Part shown: piece by piece, positions 1 to 9,772 of the stretch
Numbering within the stretch: position 1 is the stretch's first letter
Layout of the letters: every line of letters starts with the position of its first letter
Assembly (NCBI RefSeq): GCF_031179145.1
Contig: NZ_JAPSIB010000001.1
Coordinates: 218,853-282,852 of the forward strand
Reading direction: 5' to 3'
DNA length: 64,000 nt
From: Brevibacterium sp.
GTDB taxonomy: Bacteria; Actinomycetota; Actinomycetes; Actinomycetales; Brevibacteriaceae
Translations under genes and position numbers: made by a program
Notes under the pieces: generated by a model
What the model was told of the DNA's origin: nothing
The model's input: only the letters and a program-made list of their open reading frames with translations
The model's database searches: none

Positions 1-584
1 TCGGCATCAACCTGCTCCGCGAGGGCCTCGACCTCCCGGAGGTCTCGCTCGTGGCGATCCTCGACGCGGACAAGGAGGGATTCCTCCGCTCGGCCACCTC
101 CCTGATCCAGACGATCGGCCGTGCCGCCCGAAACATCAACGGCGAGGTCCACATGTACGCGGACACGATCACCCGCTCCATGCGGGAAGCCATCGACGAG
201 ACGAACAGGCGCCGGGAGAAGCAGCGACGGCACAACGAAGAGCACGGGATCGACCCGACCCCGCTGGTCAAGAAGATCGCCGACATCACCGAGCGGCTGC
301 AGCGGGAGGACGCCGACACCCGCGAGCTCCTCACCGAGTTCGACTACGGCAAGGGCCGACGCGGGTTCAACTCGACGCTGACCGACGAGCAGCGCCAGGC
401 CTCCGGCAAGACCGGGACGCTGCGACCTCCGGCAGCGGACCTCACCGAGCTCATCGAGTCGCTGACCAGTCAGATGCATTCCGCAGCCGCCGAGCTGCAG
501 TTCGAGCTCGCTGCCCGCCTCCGGGACGAGCTCTCGGAGCTCAAGCAGGAGCTGCGGCAGATGAAGGAAGCGGGTCACGCCTGA
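1..584 (+). CDS. uvrB: UvrB, excinuclease ABC subunit B (C-terminal part)
   Basis: The frame is already open at base 3 and ends at TGA 582-584, so only the last 193 residues of UvrB are present; the 5' end lies outside the window. UvrB is the damage-verifying helicase-like subunit of nucleotide excision repair, loaded by UvrA and cut by UvrC. The visible part starts in the second helicase domain ([16 protein letters not shown], then the [10 protein letters not shown] motif VI) and ends with a C-terminal UVR domain (about the last 40 residues, [11 protein letters not shown]) that contacts UvrC. uvrA and uvrC follow about 4.3 kb downstream, separated by unrelated genes. Identity is secure. Confidence 0.97.
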   Translation, partial: GINLLREGLDLPEVSLVAILDADKEGFLRSATSLIQTIGRAARNINGEVHMYADTITRSMREAIDETNRRREKQRRHNEEHGIDPTPLVKKIADITERLQREDADTRELLTEFDYGKGRRGFNSTLTDEQRQASGKTGTLRPPAADLTELIESLTSQMHSAAAELQFELAARLRDELSELKQELRQMKEAGHA

Positions 585-598
585 GCTCACGGCACGCA

Positions 599-629
599 TG
601 TGCACCGATCTCGGGTGTGAGACTATACT
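599..629 (+). promoter_or_regulatory. Putative terC promoter
   Basis: A near-consensus -10 hexamer TATACT lies at 624-629, which would start transcription about 7 nt later, just before the riboswitch-like element. The -35 is weak (TGTGCA at 599-604 with a long 19-bp spacer). It lies just after the uvrB stop, so terC is probably transcribed on its own. Confidence 0.5.
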
Positions 630-638
630 GGTCTGGTT

Positions 639-779
639 GACGAAAGGGAGTATCCCGTCCATCCGCGCTCGTCATCACGACCCGTCTGCGGTCCGGGCGC
701 GGAGCGCACGCCGCCGCTGTCCAGCGGTCATCGCGTGGGAGAGACTTTCGACACGGTTACACACCGTCTCCACGAAAGG
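639..779 (+). promoter_or_regulatory. yybP-ykoY-like manganese riboswitch with translational switch
   Basis: The leader of the TerC gene carries the two conserved blocks of the yybP-ykoY (Mn2+) riboswitch: GAAAGGGAGTA at 642-652 and GAGAGACTTTCG at 739-750, with GTCATCACGACCCG at 671-684 between them. CGAAAG (641-646) pairs perfectly with CTTTCG (745-750), giving the closing P1 stem. The same CTTTCG also pairs perfectly with CGAAAG at 773-778, which is the ribosome-binding region five to six bases before the terC ATG. A small ACGGT/ACCGT hairpin (753-767) sits in the loop of that second pairing. The switch therefore seems to act on translation. In known members Mn2+ binding turns on Mn exporters, which fits the gene downstream. 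Confidence 0.82.
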
Positions 780-784
780 CATCA

Positions 785-1840
785 ATGGACACCCTGTCAT
801 CCACCCTCGCAGCCGGAGGCGACGCCGCAGCAGCCGGCGGGTCGGTCATTCCCATGTGGTTCATGATCACCTCGAGCATCGTCGTCGTCGCCATCCTCGT
901 CTTCGATCTCCTCCTGGTCGTCAAACGACCGCACGTGCCCTCGATGAGGGAAGCGGGCATCTGGGTCGGCTTCTACGTCTTCCTCGCCCTCCTCTTCGCG
1001 GGGTCTCTCTTCGCGATCGGAGACGCGCAGCACGGCAGCGAGTTCCTCACCGGTTGGCTGCTCGAATACTCCCTGAGCGTCGACAACCTGTTCGTCTTCA
1101 TCATCATCATGGGCAGCTTCTCGGTGCCTCGGAAGTACCAGCAGGAAGTGCTGATGGTGGGCATCATCATCGCCATCATCTTCCGCGGAATCTTCATCAT
1201 CGCCGGAGCGGCGATCATCAGCGCTTTCGTCGAGGTGTTCTTCCTCTTCGGCATCTTCCTCCTCATCGTCGCCTACCGGCAGGCCTTCAGCAGCGAGGAC
1301 GAAGGTGACGGTGAGAACGGCCTCATCCGCCTGCTCCGCAAGCGGATCAACGTGGTCGACGAATACCACGGCAACAAGCTCCGGGTGACGATCGGGGACA
1401 CCAAGTACTGGACTCCCATGTTCATCGTGTTCATCGCGATCGGATCCACGGACGTCATGTTCGCTCTCGACTCGATCCCCGCGATCTTCGGTGTCACGCA
1501 GAACGCGTTCCTGGTCTTCACGGCCAATGTCTTCGCCCTGATGGGACTGCGCCAGCTCTACTTCCTGCTCGGCGGGCTCGTCGACAAGCTCGTCTATCTC
1601 CACTACGGAATCGCGGCGATCCTGGCCTTCATCGGAGTCAAGCTCGTCATCCACGCCCTCCACGCGACCGATTGGGAGTTCCTGTCCTGGGGCCACTCGA
1701 TCCCGGAGGTGCCCACCTGGCTGTCACTGAGCTTCATCGTCCTCGCCATGGCGGTGGCGACGATCGCCTCGCTGATGAAGATGAAGAAGGACGGAGTGTC
1801 GTTCCGGGATTCCGCGCAGTCGGAGACCCCTCACGACTGA
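785..1840 (+). CDS. TerC/Alx family integral membrane protein, probable Mn2+ exporter
   Basis: A 351-residue polytopic membrane protein of the TerC/Alx family. Several hydrophobic helices are visible (around residues 22-42, 58-80, 100-125, 129-155, then a second bundle from about 215). The family signatures YSLSVDNLFVF (about 96-106) and STDVMFALDSIPAIFGVT carry the conserved acidic residues thought to bind metal. Family members export manganese, and the Mn-type riboswitch in the leader supports that role over the old tellurite-resistance label. Start ATG 785 follows GAAAGG at 774-779. It is followed by a strong hairpin (1883-1927) and a convergent gene, so it looks monocistronic. Confidence 0.92.
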   Translation: MDTLSSTLAAGGDAAAAGGSVIPMWFMITSSIVVVAILVFDLLLVVKRPHVPSMREAGIWVGFYVFLALLFAGSLFAIGDAQHGSEFLTGWLLEYSLSVDNLFVFIIIMGSFSVPRKYQQEVLMVGIIIAIIFRGIFIIAGAAIISAFVEVFFLFGIFLLIVAYRQAFSSEDEGDGENGLIRLLRKRINVVDEYHGNKLRVTIGDTKYWTPMFIVFIAIGSTDVMFALDSIPAIFGVTQNAFLVFTANVFALMGLRQLYFLLGGLVDKLVYLHYGIAAILAFIGVKLVIHALHATDWEFLSWGHSIPEVPTWLSLSFIVLAMAVATIASLMKMKKDGVSFRDSAQSETPHD

Positions 1841-1882
1841 TCTGTGCCCGATTCGGCGACGGTGCGATCGCCGACAGGACGA

Positions 1883-1927
1883 CTGTGCGCAGGTGCCTCT
1901 CGAATCGTGAGAGGCACCTGCGCACAG
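1883..1927. terminator. Bidirectional terminator-like hairpin
   Basis: A perfect 19-bp stem (1883-1901 with 1909-1927) closes a 7-base loop between the convergent terC and YciI-like genes. There is no clear T-tract on either side, as is common in high-GC actinobacteria. Position and strength suggest a shared transcription terminator. Confidence 0.75.
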
Positions 1928-1979
1928 GTGTTCAGATGGTCGTCGTTCAGGCCGACAGGAAGTTCAGGTGGTCGACATT

Positions 1980-2270
1980 TCAGTTGGCCGCCAGGGGGCC
2001 GAACACCGGGGTCCAACCGCGGACAGAGGTCTCGGCGATGACTCCGATGGACGCATAGGGATCGTCCGCCAGCAGGCGGGTGATCTCCTGCTTGTCGGCG
2101 GCCTGCATGATGAGGAGTCCACCTGGGGTCGGTTCGTCGTCCAGAGGTCCGGAAGCCAGAACGGTCCCGGCTTCGTGCAGCTGCGACTGCCATTCCCGGT
2201 GCGCCGGACGATGGGCCATCCTCGTCTCCGTATCGGGTCCGTAGACGTAGGTGACTGCGAAAACTGGCAT
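1980..2270 (-). CDS. YciI-like (YCII domain) protein
   Basis: A 96-residue protein of the YciI-like family: small dimeric alpha-beta proteins related to the muconolactone isomerase and dimeric alpha-beta barrel fold, with no firmly assigned reaction. The typical features are visible: an N-terminal strand (FAVTYVYG), a conserved histidine in RPAHREWQSQL (about residues 22-32), and the turn ASGPLDD that follows in most members. The C-terminal part (ADDPYASIGVIAE) matches the family's second strand-helix unit. It is convergent with terC and divergent from the helicase gene. A function cannot be given from sequence. Confidence 0.88.
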   Translation of the reverse strand: MPVFAVTYVYGPDTETRMAHRPAHREWQSQLHEAGTVLASGPLDDEPTPGGLLIMQAADKQEITRLLADDPYASIGVIAETSVRGWTPVFGPLAAN

Positions 2271-2337
2271 CGGGGTTCCTCCGGGCTTGCGACAATAGGA
2301 TGAAATCAGTCTAAACGGAAAGGTCTGTGTATCGCCC

Positions 2338-4830
2338 GTGGTGCGCTTGCAGGAGATCCCGGCAGAATTCGCCGATGAGGACGCGGTCTATGAAGCCTTC
2401 GGGCAGTACTGCGATGAGCTGGGCATCGAACCCTATGCGGCTCAGGACGAGGCGATCCTGTCCATCCTCGCCGGCGACAACACGATCGTCGCCACTCCGA
2501 CGGGATCGGGGAAGTCGCTCGTCGCGCTGTTCGCGCTCTACCAGTCCTTCACCCGCGGCATCCGCGCCTACTACACAGCCCCGCTCAAGGCGCTGGTGAG
2601 CGAGAAGTTCTTCGGCCTCATCGAGGCGTTCGGGGCGGAGAACGTCGGCATGATCACCGGTGACTCGACGGTCAACGGCGATGCCCCGATCATCTGCGCG
2701 ACCGCGGAGATCCTGGCGAACCAGGCGCTGCGCGAAGGCGGGCTCCTCGACGTCGGCCTCGTCGTGATGGATGAGTTCCACTACTTCGCCGACCCCACCC
2801 GAGGCTGGGCCTGGCAGGTCCCGCTGCTCGAACTGCCGCAGTCGCAGTTCGTCCTGATGTCGGCGACCCTCGGGGACACGACGGAGATCTGCCGGACCAT
2901 GGAGGAGACCACCGGTCGCGACAGCTCCGTCGTCACCTCCGCCCAGCGTCCCGTGCCGCTCGACTACGAATACTCGACGGAGACTCTCTCCGACACCTTG
3001 CGGGCGCTCGTGCGCGGCGACAAGGCTCCCGTCTACGTCGTGTCGTTCGCCCAGGCCGCGGCGGTGGAGCTGGCCACCGGCCTGCTCTCGGTCGACCTCG
3101 CCTCCAAGGAGCAGAAGGCGGCGATCGCCTCGGCGCTGGGGGGCTTCCGCTTCGCCAAGGGATTCGGTCAGACCCTGCGCCGACTGCTGCTCCACGGCGT
3201 CGGGGTCCACCACGCCGGAATGCTGCCGAAGTACCGGCGCCTGGTCGAACAGCTCGCACTCAAAGGCCTCCTCCTCGTCATCTCCGGCACCGACACCCTC
3301 GGGGTGGGCATCAACGTTCCCATCCGCTCCGTGCTCCTGACCGGGCTGGCCAAGTTCGACGGTCGGAAGATGCGCCGGCTCAGCGTCCGCGAGTTCCAGC
3401 AGCTCGCCGGTCGCGCCGGTCGCGCCGGATTCGACACTCGCGGCTACGTCATCGCGCAGGCCCCCGAGCACGTGATCGAGAACCTGCGCGCCGAGGCGAA
3501 GGCGGAGACCGATGGGAAGAAGCGGAAGAAGGTGAAGAAGAAGTCCGCGCCGGCCGGGTTCGTCGGGTGGTCGGAGGAGACGTTCCGGCGGCTCATCGAC
3601 TCCGAGGCCGAGTCCCTGCGGTCCCGGATGCGCATCGACCATTCGACGATCCTCAACCTCGTCGCCCGCCCCGGATCCGACGTGTCGACCATCGCTGGCT
3701 TCATCGACAAGACCCACGAGAGCCGGGAGAGGCACCTCGACCTCAAGCTCACCGCCCTGAAGATCGGGCGCTCCCTGATCGACGCCGGGCTCATCGTCGA
3801 ACGCGGCGGACAGCTGGTCCCGACCGCGGACCTCGGGCCGCAGTTCGCCCTCAACCAGCCCCTGGCTCCGTTCGTGCTCGCCGCCCTCGACCTCCTCGAA
3901 CCCGAGGACGAGACCCACGCCCTCGACGTCGTGTCCGTCGTCGAGGCCGCCACTCCGGTGCCGTTCGCGATCCTCAAGGGACAGCTCGATCGGATCAAAC
4001 GCGACACCCTGGCCGAGCTCAAGGCCGAAGGCGTCGACTACCAGGACCGGAAGGCGATCCTCGACGAGGTCGAGGCACCGAAACCCCTGGCCGACGTCCT
4101 CGAACCCTCCTTCGAGCACTTCGTGGAGACCCACCCGTGGCTGCGCGGCGGCTTCCTCGAACCGAAGTCGATCGTGCGCGACATGCTCGAACAGGCGATG
4201 GGCTTCAGCCAGTTCGTCTCCTACTACTCGCTCGACCGCGCCGAGGGCAGCCTGCTGCGCTACCTCACCGACGTGTTCCGAGCACTGACCCACAACGTCC
4301 CCGGCGACCGGCGGACGGAGGAGCTGTCGACGATCATCGAATGGCTGGGGGAGACCATCGCCCGCACCGACTCGAGCCTGCTCGACGAATGGCGCACCCT
4401 GCAGGGCTTGAGCCCGTCCGACTTCGCCGATGAGGAGCTGCCGGACCTCGATCGGAGATTCTCCGAGAACACGAAGGTCTTCACCGCCGAGATCCGCAAT
4501 GCCCTGTTCCACCGGGTGCTGCTGGCCGAGCGAGCCGACTACCAGGAGCTCGGCCGACTCGACGCCGACAGCGGCTTCGACGCGGCAGCCTGGGAGAACG
4601 TGATCGAGGACTTCTACGACGAATACGGGGACCTGCGCATCGACGGCAGGGCCCGGGGCCGGGAATACATCACGATCGAACCCGGTTCATCCATCTGGAC
4701 CGTGCGTCAGACCCTGGCCGATCCCGAGGACAACCGGGATTGGGCGATCGACGCCGAGGTGGATGTCGCGGCCAGTGACGCAGCCGGCGAGATCGTGCTC
4801 AGGATCGTGAAAGTCGGGGAGATCGGCTGA
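2338..4830 (+). CDS. Ski2-like DEAD/DEAH-box RNA helicase (DUF3516 family)
   Basis: An 830-residue superfamily 2 helicase. Visible motifs: Walker A ATPTGSGKS (residues 52-60), motif Ia region APLKALVSEK (81-90), Walker B DEFH (145-148), motif III SAT (175-177), and motif VI QQLAGRAGRAG (about 353-363). A long C-terminal region beginning with a Lys-rich loop (KKRKKVKKK) matches the actinobacterial DUF3516 group of Ski2-like helicases. These are presumed RNA helicases, but substrates are unknown. Start GTG 2338 (or the adjacent GTG 2341) follows GGAAAGG at 2317-2323. It lies between uvrB and uvrA, so a nucleic-acid repair link is possible but only inferred. Confidence 0.9.
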   Translation: MVRLQEIPAEFADEDAVYEAFGQYCDELGIEPYAAQDEAILSILAGDNTIVATPTGSGKSLVALFALYQSFTRGIRAYYTAPLKALVSEKFFGLIEAFGAENVGMITGDSTVNGDAPIICATAEILANQALREGGLLDVGLVVMDEFHYFADPTRGWAWQVPLLELPQSQFVLMSATLGDTTEICRTMEETTGRDSSVVTSAQRPVPLDYEYSTETLSDTLRALVRGDKAPVYVVSFAQAAAVELATGLLSVDLASKEQKAAIASALGGFRFAKGFGQTLRRLLLHGVGVHHAGMLPKYRRLVEQLALKGLLLVISGTDTLGVGINVPIRSVLLTGLAKFDGRKMRRLSVREFQQLAGRAGRAGFDTRGYVIAQAPEHVIENLRAEAKAETDGKKRKKVKKKSAPAGFVGWSEETFRRLIDSEAESLRSRMRIDHSTILNLVARPGSDVSTIAGFIDKTHESRERHLDLKLTALKIGRSLIDAGLIVERGGQLVPTADLGPQFALNQPLAPFVLAALDLLEPEDETHALDVVSVVEAATPVPFAILKGQLDRIKRDTLAELKAEGVDYQDRKAILDEVEAPKPLADVLEPSFEHFVETHPWLRGGFLEPKSIVRDMLEQAMGFSQFVSYYSLDRAEGSLLRYLTDVFRALTHNVPGDRRTEELSTIIEWLGETIARTDSSLLDEWRTLQGLSPSDFADEELPDLDRRFSENTKVFTAEIRNALFHRVLLAERADYQELGRLDADSGFDAAAWENVIEDFYDEYGDLRIDGRARGREYITIEPGSSIWTVRQTLADPEDNRDWAIDAEVDVAASDAAGEIVLRIVKVGEIG

Positions 4831-4892
4831 ATCGCGATCCCCGATCGTTCAAGTCGGGTTCGGCGAGCACAGCTCATGTCAGACCCGCGTAA

Positions 4893-4904
4893 TACAGTGG
4901 ACAG
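4893..4904 (+). promoter_or_regulatory. Putative leaderless promoter of uvrA
   Basis: TACAGT at 4893-4898 fits the TAnnnT actinobacterial -10 pattern and ends six bases before GTG 4905, so transcription would begin at or next to the start codon. No good Shine-Dalgarno sequence precedes the start. I found no LexA-type box here. Confidence 0.5.
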
Positions 4905-7793
4905 GTGATGAAAACTAACAGTGGTCAGCGATCGACAGGCGTGTCCCATCTCGACACCCTGTGGGTCAAGGGTGCACGCGCTCACAATCTCAAGAACGTG
5001 GAGATCGCCCTGCCTCGCGACTCCATGGTCGTCTTCACCGGGCTGTCAGGGTCCGGGAAGTCCTCCCTGGCCTTCGACACGATCTTCGCCGAGGGGCAGC
5101 GACGCTACGTCGAGTCCCTGTCCTCCTACGCCCGGATGTTCCTCGGGCAGATGGACAAACCGGACGTCGACTTCATCGAAGGGCTGTCCCCGGCGGTGTC
5201 GATCGACCAGAAATCGACCTCGCGCAACCCCCGCTCCACCGTCGGCACCATCACCGAGGTCTACGACTTCCTCCGCCTGCTCTGGGCGCGCATCGGTGTC
5301 CCGCACTGTCCGGTCTGCGGTGAGGTCATCACCAAGCAGACGCCGCAGCAGATCGTCGACCAGCTCCTCGAACTCGAGGAGCGGACGAAGTTCATGGTGC
5401 TCGCCCCCGTCGTGCGCTCCCGCAAGGGCGAGTTCGTCGACCTGTTCACCGACCTGCAGTCGAAGGGCTTCGCCCGCGCGATCGTCGACGGCGACCAGGT
5501 CAACCTCAGCGACCCCCCGCAGCTGGACAAGAAGTACAAGCACACGATCTCCGTCGTCGTCGACCGACTCGTCGCGAAACCGGGGATGCGTCCGCGCCTG
5601 ACCGACTCCGTGGAGACCGCACTGGGACTCTCCGACGGCCGCATCGACGTCGACCTCGTCGATCAGGGCATCGTCCGCACCTTCTCCGAGCACATGTCCT
5701 GTCCCAATGAGCACCCCCTGACCGTCGACGAGATCGAACCGCGCACCTTCTCCTTCAACTCCCCGTTCGGCGCCTGTCCCACCTGCGACGGCATCGGCAC
5801 CCGGCTCCAGGTCGACGAAAGCCTCGTCGTCCCCGACGACGACCTCAGCCTCGGCGAGGGGGCGATCGCCCCCTGGTCCGGCGGGAAGCAGGTCTCGAAG
5901 TACTTCAACCGGCTGCTGGGCGGCCTCGGCAACGAACTCGGCTTCGATCTGAAGACCCCTTGGAAGGATCTCACCGCTGCCCAGCGCACCGCGATCCTCA
6001 CCGGCAAGGACTACGAGGTCCACGTCAAGTACAAGAACCGGTTCGGGCGCGAACGCACCTACTCGACCGGTTTCGAAGGCGTCTACCAGTACATCCAGCG
6101 CAAACACGAGGAGACCGAGTCCGACTGGTCCCGGGAGCGCTACGAGTCGTACATGCGCGAGATTCCGTGTGCCAGCTGCCAGGGCACCCGGCTCAAACCG
6201 GAGGCCCTGGCCGTCAAGGTCGGCGGACGGTCGATCGCCGAGGTGGCAGAGCTCGCGCTCGACGAAGCCGCCGAGTTCCTCGGGGCGATGGAGCTGTCGG
6301 GCCGGGACGCGGCCGTGGCCGCACAGGTGATGAAGGAGATCAACGCCCGACTCGGCTTCCTCCTCGATGTCGGCCTCGAATACCTCAGCCTCAACCGCGC
6401 CGCGGGCACGCTCTCCGGCGGCGAGGCGCAGCGGATCCGACTGGCCACGCAGATCGGCTCAGGCCTCGTCGGCGTCCTCTACGTCCTCGACGAGCCCTCG
6501 ATCGGTCTCCACCAGCGCGACAACCGCCGCCTCATCGACACGCTGATCAAGCTCCGCGACCTCGGGAACACGCTCATCGTCGTCGAACACGACGAGGACA
6601 CCATCGCCTCGGCGGACTGGATCGTCGACATCGGTCCGGGCGCGGGCGAGCACGGGGGAGAGGTCATCTACTCCGGGCCCGTCGCCGGGCTGACCGACGC
6701 CGAGCGCTCGATCACCGGAGCCTATCTCGCCGGCCGGCGCGCGATCCAGATCCCGACCACCCGCCGCAGCTTCGACAAGGATCGGGTCGTGACGGTGGAG
6801 AGGGCGAGCGAGAACAACCTTCGCAATGTCACGGTCTCCTTCCCACTGGGAGTGCTGACCGCGGTCACCGGAGTCTCCGGGTCCGGCAAGTCCACGTTGG
6901 TCAACGAGATCCTCTACACCCAGATGGCCAACGTCCTCAACGGTGCCTCCCGGGTGCCCGGACGGCACAAGAGGGTGACGGGGCTGGACAACCTCGACAA
7001 AGTCGTCCACGTCGACCAATCGCCGATCGGCCGCACCCCGCGCTCCAACCCGGCCACCTACACCGGAGTGTTCGACCACGTCCGCCGCCTGTTCGCCGAG
7101 ACCGAATCGGCGAAGGTGCGCGGCTACCAGCCGGGCCGGTTCTCCTTCAACGTCAAGGGCGGCCGCTGCGAGAACTGCTCCGGCGACGGCACGATCAAGA
7201 TCGAGATGAACTTCCTCCCCGACGTCTACGTCCCCTGCGAGGTCTGCGGCGGCGCCCGGTACAACCGGGAGACCCTCGAGGTCACGTTCAAGGGCAAGTC
7301 CATCGCCGAGGTGCTCGAGATGCCGATCGAGGAGGCCGCGGACTTCTTCGCCGCCATCCCGGCCATCTCCCGGCACCTGAAGACGCTCGTCGACGTCGGG
7401 CTCGGCTATGTCCGCCTGGGCCAGCCGGCCACGACGCTGTCCGGCGGCGAGGCACAGCGGGTCAAGCTCGCGGCAGAGCTCCAGAAGCGCTCCCGCGGGC
7501 GCACCGTCTACGTGCTCGACGAACCGACCACCGGACTGCACTTCGAGGACATCTCCAAGCTGCTCCACGTGCTCCAGGGCCTCGTCGACAAGGGCAACAC
7601 CGTCATCGTCATCGAGCACAACCTCGACGTCATCGCGAATGCCGACCATGTCATCGACCTCGGGCCCGAGGGCGGCCGAGGCGGCGGACAGGTCATCGCC
7701 CAGGGGACGCCGGAGGAGGTCGCGGGCAACCCGAAGAGCCACACCGGCCGATTCCTCGCCGAGATGCTGGATCGAGAGAGCGTCCGTGGCTGA
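4905..7793 (+). CDS. uvrA: UvrA, excinuclease ABC subunit A
   Basis: A 962-residue UvrA, the damage-scanning ABC-type ATPase of nucleotide excision repair that loads UvrB. Two ABC modules are present: N-terminal Walker [10 protein letters not shown] (around residue 45) and C-terminal GVSGSGKST (around 657), each with its own signature (LSGGEAQR, seen twice) and Walker B ([13 protein letters not shown] and [13 protein letters not shown]). Zinc-finger cysteine pairs are visible ([16 protein letters not shown] with CEVCGGAR), as is the UvrB-binding region [15 protein letters not shown] 4905 or ATG 4908 could start it; the promoter spacing favours a leaderless start. Its 3' end overlaps uvrC by 8 nt, so the two are coupled. 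Confidence 0.97.
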   Translation: MMKTNSGQRSTGVSHLDTLWVKGARAHNLKNVEIALPRDSMVVFTGLSGSGKSSLAFDTIFAEGQRRYVESLSSYARMFLGQMDKPDVDFIEGLSPAVSIDQKSTSRNPRSTVGTITEVYDFLRLLWARIGVPHCPVCGEVITKQTPQQIVDQLLELEERTKFMVLAPVVRSRKGEFVDLFTDLQSKGFARAIVDGDQVNLSDPPQLDKKYKHTISVVVDRLVAKPGMRPRLTDSVETALGLSDGRIDVDLVDQGIVRTFSEHMSCPNEHPLTVDEIEPRTFSFNSPFGACPTCDGIGTRLQVDESLVVPDDDLSLGEGAIAPWSGGKQVSKYFNRLLGGLGNELGFDLKTPWKDLTAAQRTAILTGKDYEVHVKYKNRFGRERTYSTGFEGVYQYIQRKHEETESDWSRERYESYMREIPCASCQGTRLKPEALAVKVGGRSIAEVAELALDEAAEFLGAMELSGRDAAVAAQVMKEINARLGFLLDVGLEYLSLNRAAGTLSGGEAQRIRLATQIGSGLVGVLYVLDEPSIGLHQRDNRRLIDTLIKLRDLGNTLIVVEHDEDTIASADWIVDIGPGAGEHGGEVIYSGPVAGLTDAERSITGAYLAGRRAIQIPTTRRSFDKDRVVTVERASENNLRNVTVSFPLGVLTAVTGVSGSGKSTLVNEILYTQMANVLNGASRVPGRHKRVTGLDNLDKVVHVDQSPIGRTPRSNPATYTGVFDHVRRLFAETESAKVRGYQPGRFSFNVKGGRCENCSGDGTIKIEMNFLPDVYVPCEVCGGARYNRETLEVTFKGKSIAEVLEMPIEEAADFFAAIPAISRHLKTLVDVGLGYVRLGQPATTLSGGEAQRVKLAAELQKRSRGRTVYVLDEPTTGLHFEDISKLLHVLQGLVDKGNTVIVIEHNLDVIANADHVIDLGPEGGRGGGQVIAQGTPEEVAGNPKSHTGRFLAEMLDRESVRG

Positions 7794-9642
7794 TCCGGCA
7801 AGCTATCGCCCGGCCACGGGCAGCATTCCGACCTCGGCCGGGGTCTACAAGTTCCGCGATCCCGACCGGCGGGTCATCTACGTCGGCAAGGCGAAGAACC
7901 TCCGCAACCGGCTCAATTCGTACTTCTCCAATCCGGCCCTGCTGCACCCGCGGACCTCGACGATGGTGCACACGGCGGCCTCGGTCGAATGGACCGTCGT
8001 CGACACCGAGGTCGAGGCCCTCCAGCTGGAGTGGACCTGGATCAACGAGTTCAACCCGCGGTTCAACGTCATGTTCCGCGACGACAAGTCCTACCCGTAC
8101 CTCGCGATCACGATGAACGACGAGGTCCCGCGGGCGTTCATCACTCGCGGGAAGCGGCGGAAGGGGATCCGGTACTTCGGTCCCTTCGCGCAGGTGTGGG
8201 CGATCCGGGACACCCTGGATCTGCTCCTCAAGGCGTTTCCGATGCGCACCTGCACCTCAGGGGTGTTCCGCCGGGCCGAACGCAGCGGTCGCCCGTGCCT
8301 GCTCGGCTACATCGACAAATGCGCGGCCCCCTGCGTGGGACAGATCAGCATCGAGGGCCATCGACAACTCGCTCAGTCCGTCGCCGACTTCATGTCGGGC
8401 AACACCGGCAAGTTCCTCAGCCACCGGCAGAAGGAGATGGCCGCCGCCGCGTCCGAGCTCGACTATGAACGCGCCGCCCGCCTGCGCGACGAGATCACGG
8501 CCCTGCAGAAGGTGCTCGACAAGTCCGCCGTGGTGCTCTCGGTCAACGCCGACTGCGACGTCTTCGCCCTCGTCACCGAGGAGCTCGAGGCCTCCGTCCA
8601 GGTCTTCCATGTCCGGCAGGGGAGGATCAGGGGGCAGCGGGGCTGGATCATCGAACGCTCCGACGACCATGCGTCACCGGAGTTGACGACCGACTACCTG
8701 CGGCAGGCGTACACGGGCCTCGACGCCGAGGCGATTCCGCGCGAGATCCTCGTCGACACCCCTCCCGCCGACCAGGAATCGCTGGAACGCTGGCTGAGCG
8801 AGCAGCGCGGAGCCAAGGTCACGGTCCGGGTGCCCGAACGCGGTGAGAAGAGAGCCGTGCTCGAGACGGTGGCGAAGAACGCCAAGGAAGCCCTCATCCA
8901 GCACAAGCTCAAACGCTCCTCGGACCTCACGACCCGCAGCACCGCGCTCAAGGAGATCCAGGAGCATCTGGGCCTGCCCGAGGCGCCGTTGCGCATCGAA
9001 TGCATCGACATCTCCCATACGCAGGGCTCGAACGTCGTGGCCAGTCTCGTCGTGTTCGAGGACGGGATGGCGAAGAAGCGCGACTACCGCCACTTCGCCA
9101 TCCACGGGGAGGCGGCCACGGACGACACCGCCTCGATGTACGACGTGGTGTCCCGGAGGTTCTCCCGTTACCTCGAGGCGCTGAGCGAGGCGGAGCCCGA
9201 CGAGCGCTTCGGCTATCGTCCGAGCCTCCTCGTCGTCGACGGCGCCGCCCCACAGGTGGCCGCCGCCACCCGGGCGCTGGCGGACCTCGGCATCGTCGAC
9301 ATCTCCGTGGTCGGGCTGGCCAAACGCCTCGAGGAGGTGTGGGTGCCCGACGATCCGTTCCCGGTCATCCTGCCGCGCAACTCCGAGGGCCTGTTCCTCA
9401 TGCAGCGCCTGCGCGACGAAGCCCACCGCTTCGCCATCAGCTACCACCGGTCGAAGCGCGCGAAGGCGATGACGAGCTCCGTCCTCGACGAGATCCCCGG
9501 CCTCGGCGAATCCAAACGCAGCGCGCTGCTGCGCCACTTCGGATCGGTGAAGAAGGTCAGGGCCGCGAGCGTCGAGGAGATCTGCGAGGTCAAGGGGATC
9601 GGACCGGCGCTGGCCGAGAAGATCGTCCACGCGCTCGAGTGA
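7786..9642 (+). CDS. uvrC: UvrC, excinuclease ABC subunit C
   Basis: A 618-residue UvrC that makes both incisions around UvrB-marked lesions. In order: an N-terminal GIY-YIG domain ([25 protein letters not shown], about residues 19-45), a Cys-rich stretch with CxxC-like spacing ([15 protein letters not shown]), a UVR domain that contacts UvrB ([16 protein letters not shown], about 222), an RNase H-like endonuclease core ([11 protein letters not shown] and [10 protein letters not shown] carrying the acidic residues), and a C-terminal helix-hairpin-helix pair ([32 protein letters not shown]). I chose GTG 7786, inside the last codons of uvrA, because it gives the normal N-terminus; the open frame upstream belongs to uvrA's shadow. 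Confidence 0.97.
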   Translation: MADPASYRPATGSIPTSAGVYKFRDPDRRVIYVGKAKNLRNRLNSYFSNPALLHPRTSTMVHTAASVEWTVVDTEVEALQLEWTWINEFNPRFNVMFRDDKSYPYLAITMNDEVPRAFITRGKRRKGIRYFGPFAQVWAIRDTLDLLLKAFPMRTCTSGVFRRAERSGRPCLLGYIDKCAAPCVGQISIEGHRQLAQSVADFMSGNTGKFLSHRQKEMAAAASELDYERAARLRDEITALQKVLDKSAVVLSVNADCDVFALVTEELEASVQVFHVRQGRIRGQRGWIIERSDDHASPELTTDYLRQAYTGLDAEAIPREILVDTPPADQESLERWLSEQRGAKVTVRVPERGEKRAVLETVAKNAKEALIQHKLKRSSDLTTRSTALKEIQEHLGLPEAPLRIECIDISHTQGSNVVASLVVFEDGMAKKRDYRHFAIHGEAATDDTASMYDVVSRRFSRYLEALSEAEPDERFGYRPSLLVVDGAAPQVAAATRALADLGIVDISVVGLAKRLEEVWVPDDPFPVILPRNSEGLFLMQRLRDEAHRFAISYHRSKRAKAMTSSVLDEIPGLGESKRSALLRHFGSVKKVRAASVEEICEVKGIGPALAEKIVHALE

Positions 9643-9772
9643 CCCTGCCCCGGCTTCCGCACCGATCACCCCCGGTCTCGGCACCGGCCACCCGGCCTCC
9701 GCGCCGCGCGGACTGCAATAGAGTAGACCTCGAGCAGCACAACGATGACCCGATGCGGGCCAAGGAGGACGT

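Noticed and set aside
2311..4512. A 733-codon open frame on the minus strand
   Set aside because: It runs antisense to the helicase gene. Such long antisense frames are expected where G+C at third codon positions is very high; its product is repetitive in Gly/Glu/Asp/Arg/Val and has no family features.
4831..4904. Possible LexA box before uvrA (GTTCAAGTCGGGTTCG)
   Set aside because: The halves are direct, not inverted, and do not fit TCGAAC-N4-GTTCGA.
5960..8116. A 718-codon open frame overlapping uvrA and uvrC on the same strand
   Set aside because: It is a shifted-frame shadow rich in Arg, Pro and Gly, while both real genes are complete in their own frames.
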